Assembly (NCBI GenBank): GCA_027622275.1 | Contig: JAQBZB010000059.1 | Location: 1 to 35,814, forward strand | From: Planctomycetota bacterium | GTDB taxonomy: Bacteria > Planctomycetota > Planctomycetia > Pirellulales > Pirellulaceae | Length of the DNA stretch: 35,814 nucleotides | Direction: 5' to 3' | Shown: positions 25,823-33,489 of the stretch, in pieces | Layout of the letters: each line of letters begins with the position of its first letter | How positions within the stretch are numbered: position 1 is the first letter of the stretch | The notes under the pieces: model-generated | Told to the model about the DNA's origin: nothing | The model's input: only the letters and a program-made list of their open reading frames with translations | Database searches by the model: none | Translations under genes and position numbers: made by a program

Positions 25823-26730
25823 ATCAGTTTCGCCGCCTGTCTGGCGGCTTCCGCACGCAGACGCAATTCGACTTCCCAGCCTTCATGGCGGATGCGGAGG
25901 TCGAGGTAGCTCAGGAAACGAACCACGGCCAGGTAACCGGCGACCACCCACATCGCCAACGGATACATATAACGAAGCATCGTCGGGCCCGGTTGCCAAT
26001 CGTTCAGAAACACACCGCTACAGAACAGAAACGTCCCACCGACACACACGGTCAGCAACATGCCGAACATCGCAGTTGCCAGCCAACGAGCGAATAAATC
26101 GCCGCCGCTCGGGCCGTGCAAATCCTTCGAGCGTTTCCCAATCGTGATCGCCGACGGGTTTCGCGAAGTGAGCGGGTTTCTTTCGAGCAAGACAATCTCA
26201 TTGATAAAGGGACGAATCGCCCGGACAAACGCGGCGTACGTCGCGATCGATCCCAACAACAACAACTCGACCGGGACATTGAACCCGTCGTATCGCTCGA
26301 CGAGCAAAAAAACGAGACAAGCTGGCAGGACCGCTCGGACGAGCAATTGGCACCAGACGACGCGCTTCCACATCTTGCCGACGTCGCGAAATACTTCGCG
26401 GTAGGACGGTTCAGCGACGAAGACGGCTTGCCCGAGAAACGACGTCATAAAGATCGAGGCCAGCGGTGCTTCGATAAAAACCAGGCAAGTCATATCCCAC
26501 CAGAACCGCCAAATCGATCCCTGCTCTTCGAGATAAAAGAACGTCTCGCGATACTCGACATCGAGCATCCAACCAATCAGCAAGTCGTTGAGCACCAGCA
26601 GCGGAATCACCGCGACAAAAAAGGTGATCAGCAACGGCTTGAAGTACTCGCGCAGCACATGCAACGCCAGATCGAACGTGTCGAGCAGGTTGCGTTCGCG
26701 AATCGCAATGCGTGTGCTGTCGAGTTGCAT
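25819..26730 (-). CDS. Polytopic membrane protein of the MoxR operon
   Basis: 303-aa integral membrane protein of unknown activity. Hydrophobic segments: about 31-55 (FKPLLITFFVAVIPLLVLNDLLIG), 77-100 (TCLVFIEAPLASIFMTSF), 127-147 (LLVRAVLPACLVFLLVE), 155-170, 213-237 (WLATAMFGMLLTVCVGGTFLF) and 250-270 (YPLAMWVVAGYLAVVRFL). The C-terminus is a conserved-looking cytoplasmic amphipathic helix, DLRIRHEGWEVELRLRAEA. That ending is common in membrane proteins that sit in MoxR/SpoIIM/RDD clusters and resembles GlpQ-associated membrane domains. The ATGA overlap with the DUF4129 gene implies translational coupling; the gap from SpoIIM is 46 nt and holds 7-bp tandem repeats. Confidence 0.8.
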   Translation of the reverse strand: MQLDSTRIAIRERNLLDTFDLALHVLREYFKPLLITFFVAVIPLLVLNDLLIGWMLDVEYRETFFYLEEQGSIWRFWWDMTCLVFIEAPLASIFMTSFLGQAVFVAEPSYREVFRDVGKMWKRVVWCQLLVRAVLPACLVFLLVERYDGFNVPVELLLLGSIATYAAFVRAIRPFINEIVLLERNPLTSRNPSAITIGKRSKDLHGPSGGDLFARWLATAMFGMLLTVCVGGTFLFCSGVFLNDWQPGPTMLRYMYPLAMWVVAGYLAVVRFLSYLDLRIRHEGWEVELRLRAEAARQAAKLI

Positions 26731-26745
26731 GTTTGCTGGGGAGAG

Positions 26746-26780
26746 AGGTCAGAGGTCAGGGGTCAGAGGTCAGGGGTCAG
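26746..26780. repeat. Five tandem copies of a 7-bp unit (A/G)GGTCAG
   Basis: AGGTCAG, AGGTCAG, GGGTCAG, AGGTCAG, GGGTCAG in direct order. The last copy contains the TGA stop of the SpoIIM-like gene (read on the minus strand), so a change in copy number would leave the protein unchanged but alter the spacing to the next gene of the operon. Confidence 0.9.
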
Positions 26781-27757
26781 AAGACATCGCCGCGCCGCGG
26801 GAATCCCAAGACCACGAAGTAGAACATCAGCAGCCCACTGGACAGGATTGAGACGACCGCCTTTATCCAGTACGGGGCACTCGAGGGCGACAGGAACCCT
26901 TCGATCAGCGCGGCCAGGAAAAACAATCCGATCGCCGCTCCCATGATCGGCATGGCGTCCACCGCGGTCTTGCGGAGCGAAGACTCCCGCGTCAGACCGC
27001 CCGTCGATAGCCAGGAGATCCCGATCCGCAAGCCGGCTCCCGACGATAACACGATCGCCGTCAACTCGAATGGTCCGTGAGCCGTGACGAAGTGCAGGAA
27101 GTTGTGGCCTTGTGGAACATCGGGCCTCGCCATGTAACCGAACGACGCGCCCAAGAACGCCGCGTTAAAAATCGAGATGATCATGCCCGGGATGACAAGG
27201 ATGCCGCCGGCAAACGACTTCAAGCCGATGCCCGTGTTATTTCGAATATAAAAGCCAGCCATGATGAAGTTGAGTTGCGGGTCACGCCCTTTGATCGGTT
27301 CGGCGAAATTCGTCTCTAACTCCTCGATCTTGGCTTCGGTCAAGACGTGTTCGGCATACGCCGGCCACAGATCTTTCGAGTAGGCTAAAAACGCGGACAA
27401 GATGAAAATGCCCCAAAAGGCAACAAACGATAATTGCACACAGCGGTCATTGAAGATCCGTCGTGGGGCGTCGACCAGCAGCATCTGGCCCCAAGCGTGA
27501 TAGTTGAAGTCGCGGCTGCGGTACAGTTGGTTGTGTGCCCGTCCGACAAGCCGGTGCAGATAGGCCACGGTGTTGGGCGGCAATTGGTACGAATCCGCCA
27601 AGGCCAGATCGGCACAGGCCGCGCGATAAAGCGAAGCAAAACGGGACAGCATCGCTGGAGGCACGTTCTTCTTGCGACGCATCTGAGTACGCTCGCAAAG
27701 CCATTCCAGCTCTTGCCAGTTCTTGCGGCGTTGTTCGAGGAGATCGGCGACTTTCAT
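26777..27757 (-). CDS. Stage II sporulation protein M (SpoIIM)-like membrane protein
   Basis: Integral membrane protein of the SpoIIM/DUF95 superfamily. In Firmicutes SpoIIM works in engulfment, but in non-sporulating phyla homologues are part of MoxR/RDD clusters, and nothing here suggests sporulation. Residues 1-100 are a charged helical cytoplasmic N-terminus (DLLEQRRKNWQELEWL). Then come membrane segments at ~107-124, ~180-210 (GLKSFAGGILVIPGMIISIFNAAFLGASFGY), ~225-250 (FVTAHGPFELTAIVLSSGAGLRIG), ~270-290 and ~300-320. The HGPFELTAI segment with GAGLRIG is the family signature. It starts 3 nt after the RDD stop. Confidence 0.88.
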   Translation of the reverse strand: MKVADLLEQRRKNWQELEWLCERTQMRRKKNVPPAMLSRFASLYRAACADLALADSYQLPPNTVAYLHRLVGRAHNQLYRSRDFNYHAWGQMLLVDAPRRIFNDRCVQLSFVAFWGIFILSAFLAYSKDLWPAYAEHVLTEAKIEELETNFAEPIKGRDPQLNFIMAGFYIRNNTGIGLKSFAGGILVIPGMIISIFNAAFLGASFGYMARPDVPQGHNFLHFVTAHGPFELTAIVLSSGAGLRIGISWLSTGGLTRESSLRKTAVDAMPIMGAAIGLFFLAALIEGFLSPSSAPYWIKAVVSILSSGLLMFYFVVLGFPRRGDVF

Positions 27758-27760
27758 GAA

Positions 27761-28645
27761 TCAACTTCCGGTTTGTGTCGGAGCGATGTCAAACGGATTC
27801 TGAGCGGCTTGAGTGGTCGCGTCCGCCAGCGCTGCCGGTGTGAAGGGGGACGCGCCAAACTCGGTCGCGATTCGCTCGTCGTTGCTGCGATCCGCCACAA
27901 ACGTGCGATAGTACAGTGCGCACAGCAGCAAGTCGTAACTAGTATCCAACGGGAACCCGAATTGAACGAGCAGCGGTTCCGCCAAATGTCGCGCGACTTC
28001 ACGCCGGCGTGGAATCGAGAAGAATCGACGCCGATCAACATAGGCCGCCAGCGTCTTTGCCAGCGTGCGGCTGACTTGATAATCGGCCGGGATGTAGTTC
28101 GAGAGTTGCGCGACGCGCAAGTCATCCATCTTCGCCACGCCGGTCAGCCACTTTCGTTCTTCGACAACCACGATTGTCCCGCAGACGATGTCGCCAATTC
28201 GCTGAAACCGCCGGTTCAAGCTCATCGCTACCAATCCGAGAATGCAAGTGAACACCGGCATCATGTCGAGCGTTCGCATGATATTTCTCATAATTGCTTG
28301 AATGCCATTGATCGGCTGGCCATCGATGCTGAGTACTCGAATGCCCAGCACCCATTTTCCCGGTGTCTGGCCGTTCATCCACGTCTCAAAGATGCCGCCG
28401 TAGAACCAGTCCAGCAAAAACCAGATGATCATCGTGGCTCCCCACATGATGCCTGCCATACTCGTGAACGCACCGGCCAGCCCGAACACGATCATAAAGA
28501 ACGTGTACAGCCCCGCCCGGATCAACAGATCCAACATGAATGCAGGCAAACGCCGGAACGGCCCAGCCACTTGATAGTGGAAAGCAATGTTCTCCGGAGT
28601 GACGATCTCGACGGTCGTATCGATGTGGGCAGACTTGGTCGTCAT
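27761..28645 (-). CDS. RDD-family membrane protein, first gene of the MoxR operon
   Basis: RDD domain protein (294 aa). The start at 28645 (MTTKSAHIDTTVEIVTPENI) is chosen because it follows the GGGGGCC stretch and begins at the conserved region; the frame extends upstream to 28780 through promoter sequence. Membrane segments: ~35-60 (LPAFMLDLLIRAGLYTFFMIVF, containing the R and D of the RDD name), ~66-90, and ~140-155. GQTPGKWVLGIRVLSIDG (~99-116) is diagnostic of RDD proteins. The C-terminal half (~160-294) is a cytoplasmic helical region ending in a Pro/Ala/Thr-rich tail. The promoter at 28700-28728 lies just upstream. Confidence 0.88.
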   Translation of the reverse strand: MTTKSAHIDTTVEIVTPENIAFHYQVAGPFRRLPAFMLDLLIRAGLYTFFMIVFGLAGAFTSMAGIMWGATMIIWFLLDWFYGGIFETWMNGQTPGKWVLGIRVLSIDGQPINGIQAIMRNIMRTLDMMPVFTCILGLVAMSLNRRFQRIGDIVCGTIVVVEERKWLTGVAKMDDLRVAQLSNYIPADYQVSRTLAKTLAAYVDRRRFFSIPRRREVARHLAEPLLVQFGFPLDTSYDLLLCALYYRTFVADRSNDERIATEFGASPFTPAALADATTQAAQNPFDIAPTQTGS

Positions 28646-28699
28646 CCAGGCCCCCGGAGCCGCTGGTGGAACAGGAAAGAAGAGTGAAACAGCAAGTAG

Positions 28700-28728
28700 A
28701 TTATTCGCGAAGCCTGTTCGCTCCGCAA
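28700..28728 (-). promoter_or_regulatory. Sigma70-like promoter for the seven-gene MoxR operon
   Basis: On the minus strand: TTGCGG, a 17-nt spacer, then AATAAT (5 of 6 consensus bases). Transcription would start near 28693, about 48 nt upstream of the RDD start codon. It lies immediately beside element B1. Confidence 0.6.
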
Positions 28729-28768
28729 CCATGCGCCTACTTGCTCTCGCCGCACGGTTCCGTACAAA

Positions 28769-28889
28769 TGTAGCCGTCACGCTCCGCCGTGACGAGCCTG
28801 ACGGAGCGGACGTCGAATTGGCAACCCCTGTTGGCGAAACGCGAGTGGTCTCCGTGTAAGGCTCATCACGGCGGAGCGTGATGGCTACA
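28769..28889. repeat. Palindromic element family B, copy 1 (~121 bp)
   Basis: 30-bp terminal inverted repeats TGTAGCCGTCACGCTCC...GAGCC (28769-28798) and GGCTCATCACGG...GGCTACA (28860-28889) around a 61-bp centre. The copy at 29656-29777 matches this one over its whole length when reverse-complemented, including the centre (TGACG-AGCGG-CGTCGA-TTGGCAA). There is no coding capacity; it resembles a miniature inverted-repeat element. The only other content of 28646-28928 is the operon promoter and a short leader. Confidence 0.9.
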
Positions 28890-28928
28890 CTGATAAGCCT
28901 CCCTCCGCCTCACGAAAGGCACCCAAAA

Positions 28929-29660
28929 ATGAATCTCGAAGGTAAGACAGCATTGGTCGTCGGCGGCGGTACCGGCATTGGATACGGAATTGCCAAGGCG
29001 CTGGCAAATGCGGGCTGTCAGGTCGCGATCAGCGGGCGGCGCGAGGAGATGCTGCGGCAGGCCTCAGAATCGGCAAGCACCAAGAATCCCCTGATTTTCC
29101 ACGCCGCGGATGCCGGCGATCGCGAAAGCGTTCAGAAACTGGTCACTTGGGCCACCGAGCAGCTTGGCCAAATCGACATTCTCGTGAACTCAGCCGGCAT
29201 TAATATCAAGACTCGCAAAATGACCGAGATGACTCCCGACCAATGGGATCAAGTCATGCGGATCAACTCGACGGGAGCGTACAACTGCATGTACGCCGTT
29301 CTGCCGCAGATGCGCGAGCGGCGGGATGGCTTGATCATCAACGTGTCGTCGATCGCCGGGCTCCGTGCGTCGGCGCTGGGCGGAGTCGCCTATGCGGCCT
29401 CCAAGTTCGCCATGGCCGCGCTCAGCACCGCCGTCGCCAACGAACTGGGCCCCGAAGGAATCCGCGTCACGTGCGTTTATCCCGGTGAGGTCAACACGCC
29501 CATCCTCGTCAATCGCCCGAAACCGGTCAGCGACGCACACAAGGCGGCGATCCTGCAACCGGAAGATTTTGGCGACGTGATCGTAGCCATCGCCGCGCTG
29601 CCGCCGCGAGCGCATGTCTCGGACATCGTGATCAAGCCGACACACCAAGAGTTTATGTAG
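28929..29660 (+). CDS. Short-chain dehydrogenase/reductase (SDR)
   Basis: Cytoplasmic NAD(P)-dependent oxidoreductase of the classical SDR family; the substrate is unknown. The start at 28929 has AAGG 9-10 nt upstream, and an earlier in-frame ATG at 28878 lies in element B1. Motifs: cofactor loop GGGTGIG (12-18), NSAG (87-90), and the catalytic set Ser ~141 in INVSSIAG, Tyr155 and Lys159 in YAASK; VYPGEVNTPI is the usual segment after the active site. SGRR after the second strand suggests NADP preference (inference). It is 243 aa, a normal size. The stop TAG lies inside the left end of element B2, so the natural last residues may have been replaced by KPTHQEFM. Confidence 0.93.
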   Translation: MNLEGKTALVVGGGTGIGYGIAKALANAGCQVAISGRREEMLRQASESASTKNPLIFHAADAGDRESVQKLVTWATEQLGQIDILVNSAGINIKTRKMTEMTPDQWDQVMRINSTGAYNCMYAVLPQMRERRDGLIINVSSIAGLRASALGGVAYAASKFAMAALSTAVANELGPEGIRVTCVYPGEVNTPILVNRPKPVSDAHKAAILQPEDFGDVIVAIAALPPRAHVSDIVIKPTHQEFM

Positions 29661-29777
29661 CCATCACGCTCCGCCGTGATGAGCCTTTTCTTGTTGACCG
29701 TTTGTGGTTCGCTAAACGCGATTGCCAAGTCGACGCCCGCTTCGTCAGGCTCATCACGGCGGAGCTTGATGGCTACT
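29656..29777. repeat. Palindromic element family B, copy 2 (~122 bp, inverted relative to copy 1)
   Basis: Terminal inverted repeats at 29656-29685 and 29748-29777. The left TGTAGCC provides the TAG stop of the SDR gene (+), and the right GGCTACT provides, on the minus strand, the TAG stop of the periplasmic protein gene. The two convergent genes are thus separated only by this element, which probably also forms a two-way transcription stop. Confidence 0.92.
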
Positions 29778-30699
29778 GTTGATTACGCGGTCCCGGTCGC
29801 GGCGGGCCATTAAAGCGGTATCGCGAGTACATCCGTTGCAACTCCATCCGCATTCGTTCGCGCGGCAAGCTTTCGAGGTACGCGCGCTGTTCGGCAGTGA
29901 CATGCTCATCGAGGAACCGCTGCAGCTCGTCTTTCGGGACTTGCGGACGAACACGGCTGTCGATCGCAGCGCGAGCCCACATCTGAATCAATTGCTCACG
30001 TTCTTTGTCGTCACGCACGTTCGCCAAGGTATCGCGAGCCAGCGGCGACAACTTTGCGGAGAGCTGTTTTACGTCCGCCTCGGTTGGCTGCAGCAATTCG
30101 AACAGCCTGACTTCGCCTGACCGCCAACGATACATCATTGCCATCATCGCTCGCCGCTGAGTCGAGTCCTCGATGCGCAGCAAGCGCTGGCGTTCCAGCG
30201 GTGTCAGTTGTCCCGTAATCCGGGCTTCATTTCGCTCGATCAAACCGTGGACCCAATCAAATAACACCTTCTGGTCGCCGAGTTGCAACTTGGAACCGAA
30301 CAACTCCTGAAAGCGTTGCCGCTCCTGCTCGGCCAGTAATAACTTGAGACGTTCAACTCGCTCCCCGGCGGGCAAACTCAACAGCTCAATGCGCCGACTC
30401 GATGGCAATGCACGAAGCCAGTCGCTGTAGCTTCGCATGACCTGCCGCAAGCGGTCACCTTGCGTGTCTTCGGCGAGCGCGGTGTCGAGTTTACGCAGTT
30501 TCTCTTGTTCGCTCGGCGAAAGTCGTGCGAAGCGATCCTGCTGTTTATGCAAGGCTTCCTTCTCGGCCGCTGACATGTTCGTCAATCGCTGACGCTGCTG
30601 CTCGATAGACTCGTCAGCGGCAAACGATGCCGTAGCGGTTCCGAAGGCAACGACGAACAGGATGGCAACGCATCCCGTGGCCGGACGCTTACAGTTCAT
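29773..30699 (-). CDS. Exported helical protein of the ECF sigma cassette
   Basis: 308-aa protein with a clear signal peptide (MNCKRPATGCVAILFVVAFGTATASFAAD, cleavage after Ala27 or so). The rest is highly charged and almost wholly alpha-helical, rich in Arg, Glu, Gln and Leu, with repeated short phrases like LSPSEQEKLRKL, LTPLERQRLLRI and VTAEQRAYLESLP. Such 'L-x-P-x-x-R/Q-x-x-L' helices recall DUF3106-type and CpxP-like periplasmic proteins, though I cannot assign a family firmly. The gene overlaps the anti-sigma stop by 11 bp and is last in the cassette, so its product probably acts as the periplasmic sensor or effector of that sigma system (inference). It ends with a Pro/Arg tail and a TAG inside element B2. 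Confidence 0.82.
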   Translation of the reverse strand: MNCKRPATGCVAILFVVAFGTATASFAADESIEQQRQRLTNMSAAEKEALHKQQDRFARLSPSEQEKLRKLDTALAEDTQGDRLRQVMRSYSDWLRALPSSRRIELLSLPAGERVERLKLLLAEQERQRFQELFGSKLQLGDQKVLFDWVHGLIERNEARITGQLTPLERQRLLRIEDSTQRRAMMAMMYRWRSGEVRLFELLQPTEADVKQLSAKLSPLARDTLANVRDDKEREQLIQMWARAAIDSRVRPQVPKDELQRFLDEHVTAEQRAYLESLPRERMRMELQRMYSRYRFNGPPRPGPRNQQ

Positions 30700-31192
30700 C
30701 GTTCACCTCCAGGGCGAACAGGCCTTCGCGTTCCAACGCCCGCAGGAACTCAATGTCCTCCACGGCCCGATACGCATCCAGGTTCTCAATCACACGAAGA
30801 TCTTCGACCAACTGCCGGTTCGGCGCGGCGACAATCGATGCCACGAGCGCATAGCCGGCCAGCGACGCCGCCACCGCCACGCCGCCGCCGATCAGCCAAC
30901 CGAACTTCGCGCGGAGCGAATTGCGGCGGCTCGCATCGTCGACTTGGTCGGCCACGGAAACCGCCACCATCTCGACGGTCGTTTGCGTGAAATGCTCCCC
31001 GACATCGGTCCGCGGCAACTCGTCGAGCAAGTCCCACGTGCGCTGATGCTGCTCGAGCTTCTGACGCAACTCGGCATCCTCAGCCAGCCGAGCCGCAACA
31101 CGCCTCGCGGCGTCCGCATCCAGCTCGCCGTCCAGGTATGCGACGAGTTCCTCATCGATCGTCGTGTCGTGTTGGTGGTTGGGATCGTTCAT
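30689..31192 (-). CDS. Anti-sigma factor, single-pass membrane protein
   Basis: 167-aa partner of the adjacent ECF sigma factor. The N-terminal ~60 residues match the helical anti-sigma domain (DEELVAYLDGELDADAARRVAARLAEDAELRQKL) but lack the His-x3-Cys-x2-Cys of zinc-binding anti-sigma domains. One membrane segment sits at about 98-122 (GWLIGGGVAVAASLAGYALVASIV), and the last ~45 residues would be periplasmic (RVIENLDAYRAVEDIEFLRALEREGLFAL). The ATG overlaps the sigma stop as ATGA. The likely mechanism is sequestration of the sigma factor at the membrane until a signal releases it (family knowledge). Confidence 0.86.
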   Translation of the reverse strand: MNDPNHQHDTTIDEELVAYLDGELDADAARRVAARLAEDAELRQKLEQHQRTWDLLDELPRTDVGEHFTQTTVEMVAVSVADQVDDASRRNSLRAKFGWLIGGGVAVAASLAGYALVASIVAAPNRQLVEDLRVIENLDAYRAVEDIEFLRALEREGLFALEVNDEL

Positions 31193-31839
31193 GAACCGGC
31201 GGCCTCCATCGGGCTGTCGCCATCTCGCATATACGGTTCGAGGATCGCCCGCAGGTTCTCCCTGGCTCGTGAAAGGAGCGACTTGGTCGCTTGCACCGTC
31301 ATCTCCATGGTCTCCGCGATCTCGACATAACTCAGGTTTTCAAACTTGGACAGCAGCAACGCCACGCGCTGCCGTTCGGGCAATGCTTCGATCGCCAGCC
31401 GTACCATCTGCGCCCGCTCGGCCTTGTCCAACTGGCGCGTCGGCATCAACCCGCTGGCTTCCAACGCCATCTGGTCCAAGGCGGGCGGCCCGTCGTCATC
31501 GCGGGCACCGGCACCGAGATTCACTTCGCGGCGACGGGCCAAAGTACGCTTGGCATTGAGAGCAACATTGTTCGCAATCGTGAACAGCCACGTCGAGAAC
31601 TTGGCATCCGGCGTGTAACGCTTCCGCGCGCGAAAGACCCGCAGAAAAACTTCTTGGGCCAAATCTTCCGCCTGCTCGCGCTTACGAGTCAGATGCGTCA
31701 GAATCCCAATGACGCGATTCTGATAACGCATCACCAATTCTTCAAACGCAGCCGCATCGTCATCGCGCACCTGCAGCATCAGCCGCACGTCCGGGTCGAG
31801 CAGCTCGTACTTGTGGATCGATGATTCGCTAACCGCCAC
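31189..31839 (-). CDS. ECF-type RNA polymerase sigma factor (sigma70 family, RpoE-like)
   Basis: 216-aa extracytoplasmic-function sigma factor. Region 2 spans about 25-95 (FEELVMRYQNRVIGILTHLT, EDLAQEVFLRVFRARKRY, KFSTWLFTIANNVALNAKRTL, including the -10 recognition helix), then a ~40-residue linker with acidic DDDGPPALDQ, and region 4 about 140-200 (IEALPERQRVALLLSKFENLSYVEIAETMEMTVQATKSLLSRARENL) with the helix-turn-helix for the -35 site. It begins the cassette with the anti-sigma and periplasmic genes. Palindrome A3 lies 32 nt upstream of the start codon. Any autoregulated promoter would therefore have to lie in or near that element. Confidence 0.95.
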   Translation of the reverse strand: MAVSESSIHKYELLDPDVRLMLQVRDDDAAAFEELVMRYQNRVIGILTHLTRKREQAEDLAQEVFLRVFRARKRYTPDAKFSTWLFTIANNVALNAKRTLARRREVNLGAGARDDDGPPALDQMALEASGLMPTRQLDKAERAQMVRLAIEALPERQRVALLLSKFENLSYVEIAETMEMTVQATKSLLSRARENLRAILEPYMRDGDSPMEAAGS

Positions 31840-31871
31840 GAAGCGTCCTTCGTCCTCTCAACATTTCTCTC

Positions 31872-31941
31872 GTACGATGGCCTTCCAAGGCCGTCGTGAA
31901 ACCGACCGAAAAGGATCGACGGCCTTGGAAGGCCATCGTAC
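31872..31941. repeat. Palindromic intergenic element, family A, copy 3
   Basis: Same 25-bp arms as the elements at 2400 and 5560, with a longer loop of 20 bp (TGAAACCGACC...AAGGAT). It fills half of the 148-bp gap between rlmN and the ECF sigma gene, both on the minus strand, and could act as the rlmN terminator. Confidence 0.9.
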
Positions 31942-31987
31942 ACAATGATACGAAACACCGCGCACAATCGGAAGTTCCTCTGGCCTG

Positions 31988-33031
31988 CTACGCCTTGAGC
32001 GGCACCACGTCAGGCGTCGAGCGTCTCAACTGCCCACAGGCTGCGTTGATCTCGTCGCCTTTGCGTTGCCGGAACTGGATGTTCAGGCCTGCCTTGTCCA
32101 GAATCTCGCGGAACCGGCGCTGCGCCCCGGACGACGGTGTCTTGTACGGCAACCCGGCAACGGGATTGTAAGGGATCACGTTCAACAGCGCCGGCCGCCC
32201 GCGCAGCAGCGCCGCGAGTTGTTGTGCATGTTCCGCCTGATCATTCAAGCCGCCCAGCAGAACATACTCGAACGTCAACCGCCGTCCCGAGGCTTCGAAG
32301 TAACGATCGGCTTCCGCGAGAATGTCTTTCAATCCAGTATTGCGATTCACCGGCACCAACTGATCCCGCAGGCCGTCGTTGGGTGCGTGCAGCGAGACCG
32401 CCAAGTTGTAACGCGAGCACTCGTTCGTCAGCCGCCTCATGGCCGGCGGCAAACCGACCGTCGAAATCGTGATGCGCCGCGGACTGATGCCAAGCCCCGT
32501 CGGGCTGCTGGCGACTTCCAGCGCGGGGAGCAAGCGATCCAAGTTCGCGAGCGGTTCGCCCATCCCCATGACGACAATGTGGCTGAGCCGCTCGCCTTCA
32601 GGCAGCAATCTGGCGAGCCGCAACATTTGCTCGACCAGCTCGCCGGTCGTCAAGTTGCGATCAACTCCATCCAATCCGCTTGCGCAGAACACGCATCCCA
32701 TCGCGCAACCCACTTGCGAGCTGATGCAAATCGAGCGGCGTGATTCCTCGCGCAACAAGACGCATTCGATCTTGCCGCCGTCGGACAGCTCCAACAGCAG
32801 CTTCTCGGTTCCGTCACCGGCTTGCAAATGCTTCGCGATCTGTGAGGTCCAGATCTGGAACTCGCCAGCCAGCTCATTCCGCAGCGGCTTCGACAAATTG
32901 GTCATGTCGTCGAATGTGACGGCGCGTTTCTGGAACAGCCACTGACGCAACTGCTTCGCTCGGAAGGTTGGCTGGCCGTGCTCGGTCAACCAGGCTGACA
33001 GCTCGTCGTTGAGGTCCAGAAAGTGTTTCAT
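31988..33031 (-). CDS. rlmN: Dual-specificity 23S rRNA/tRNA adenine C2-methyltransferase RlmN
   Basis: Radical SAM enzyme that methylates C2 of A2503 in 23S rRNA and A37 in some tRNAs. The cluster-binding CxxxCxxC is CAMGCVFC (Cys109, 113, 116). SAM-binding segments VVMGMGEPLANLD and ITISTVGLPPAMRRL are present, and the C-terminal methyl-carrying cysteine is in DEINAACGQL (Cys332). RlmN rather than the Cfr resistance protein is suggested by typical length (347 aa) and RlmN-like phrases (LVPVNRNTGLKDIL). It overlaps the upstream gene by 4 bp (ATGA). Confidence 0.96.
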   Translation of the reverse strand: MKHFLDLNDELSAWLTEHGQPTFRAKQLRQWLFQKRAVTFDDMTNLSKPLRNELAGEFQIWTSQIAKHLQAGDGTEKLLLELSDGGKIECVLLREESRRSICISSQVGCAMGCVFCASGLDGVDRNLTTGELVEQMLRLARLLPEGERLSHIVVMGMGEPLANLDRLLPALEVASSPTGLGISPRRITISTVGLPPAMRRLTNECSRYNLAVSLHAPNDGLRDQLVPVNRNTGLKDILAEADRYFEASGRRLTFEYVLLGGLNDQAEHAQQLAALLRGRPALLNVIPYNPVAGLPYKTPSSGAQRRFREILDKAGLNIQFRQRKGDEINAACGQLRRSTPDVVPLKA

Positions 33032-33489
33032 AACTCCGTCGCCCCCCGCTTCTCTTTCAGCAGCCGCCCGATTTCCTCGATGAGCATTCCGGAAGACAGT
33101 TCCGCTTCAAACGCATCGATGTCCAGGAAGATGATGTGACTGCAAAACCGAACCGCCCAATTGTGCGACAGTGGGCTGATGGCGATGACGATCCCGCGGC
33201 CATGCTCGTGGGCTTCCCACATCTCGATGGCGGTCCCCATCGACGCTTCGGGAACAAACGCGACGACGACGTCGACTTCGCGGCAAAGGCGATTGTGCTG
33301 GTAAAACACTTCGCGGGACATCGCATCGTCATAGTCGAGTGACGCTTGGTGGTTCGCCAGCGGGTCGTAAATGTCCGCGTCGGGGTAATGAAGCTCCAGC
33401 AATGATTTCACGTGCGAGCGATAGTCTTGCTCGTGCAAAATAGCTTCGCGGTGCGAGCCTTGCATGATGCCGGCGATGAAGAAACGCAT
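33028..33489 (-). CDS. Nucleoside 2-deoxyribosyltransferase-like protein
   Basis: 153-aa soluble protein that resembles the nucleoside 2-deoxyribosyltransferase fold. It has an N-terminal strand with 'FIAGIM', a conserved aspartate region (DADIYDPLANHQ) and VVVAFVPEASMGTAIEMWEAHEHG (~73-96), which matches the family's G-x-x-x-E active-site helix. A strand VIAISP follows. The substrate is uncertain; many members of this fold in bacteria are not purine/pyrimidine salvage enzymes. The start codon ATG follows the divergent gap to the peptidase gene, and the stop overlaps rlmN (ATGA), so the two are co-translated. Confidence 0.7.
   Translation of the reverse strand: MRFFIAGIMQGSHREAILHEQDYRSHVKSLLELHYPDADIYDPLANHQASLDYDDAMSREVFYQHNRLCREVDVVVAFVPEASMGTAIEMWEAHEHGRGIVIAISPLSHNWAVRFCSHIIFLDIDAFEAELSSGMLIEEIGRLLKEKRGATEL

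Noticed and set aside
26777-27757. Evidence for sporulation from the SpoIIM-like gene
   Set aside because: No other sporulation gene is present, and SpoIIM-like proteins are common in MoxR/RDD clusters of non-sporulating bacteria.
28769-29777. Calling the SDR region a composite transposon
   Set aside because: No transposase and no clear target-site duplication are visible; kept only as a hypothesis in the findings.
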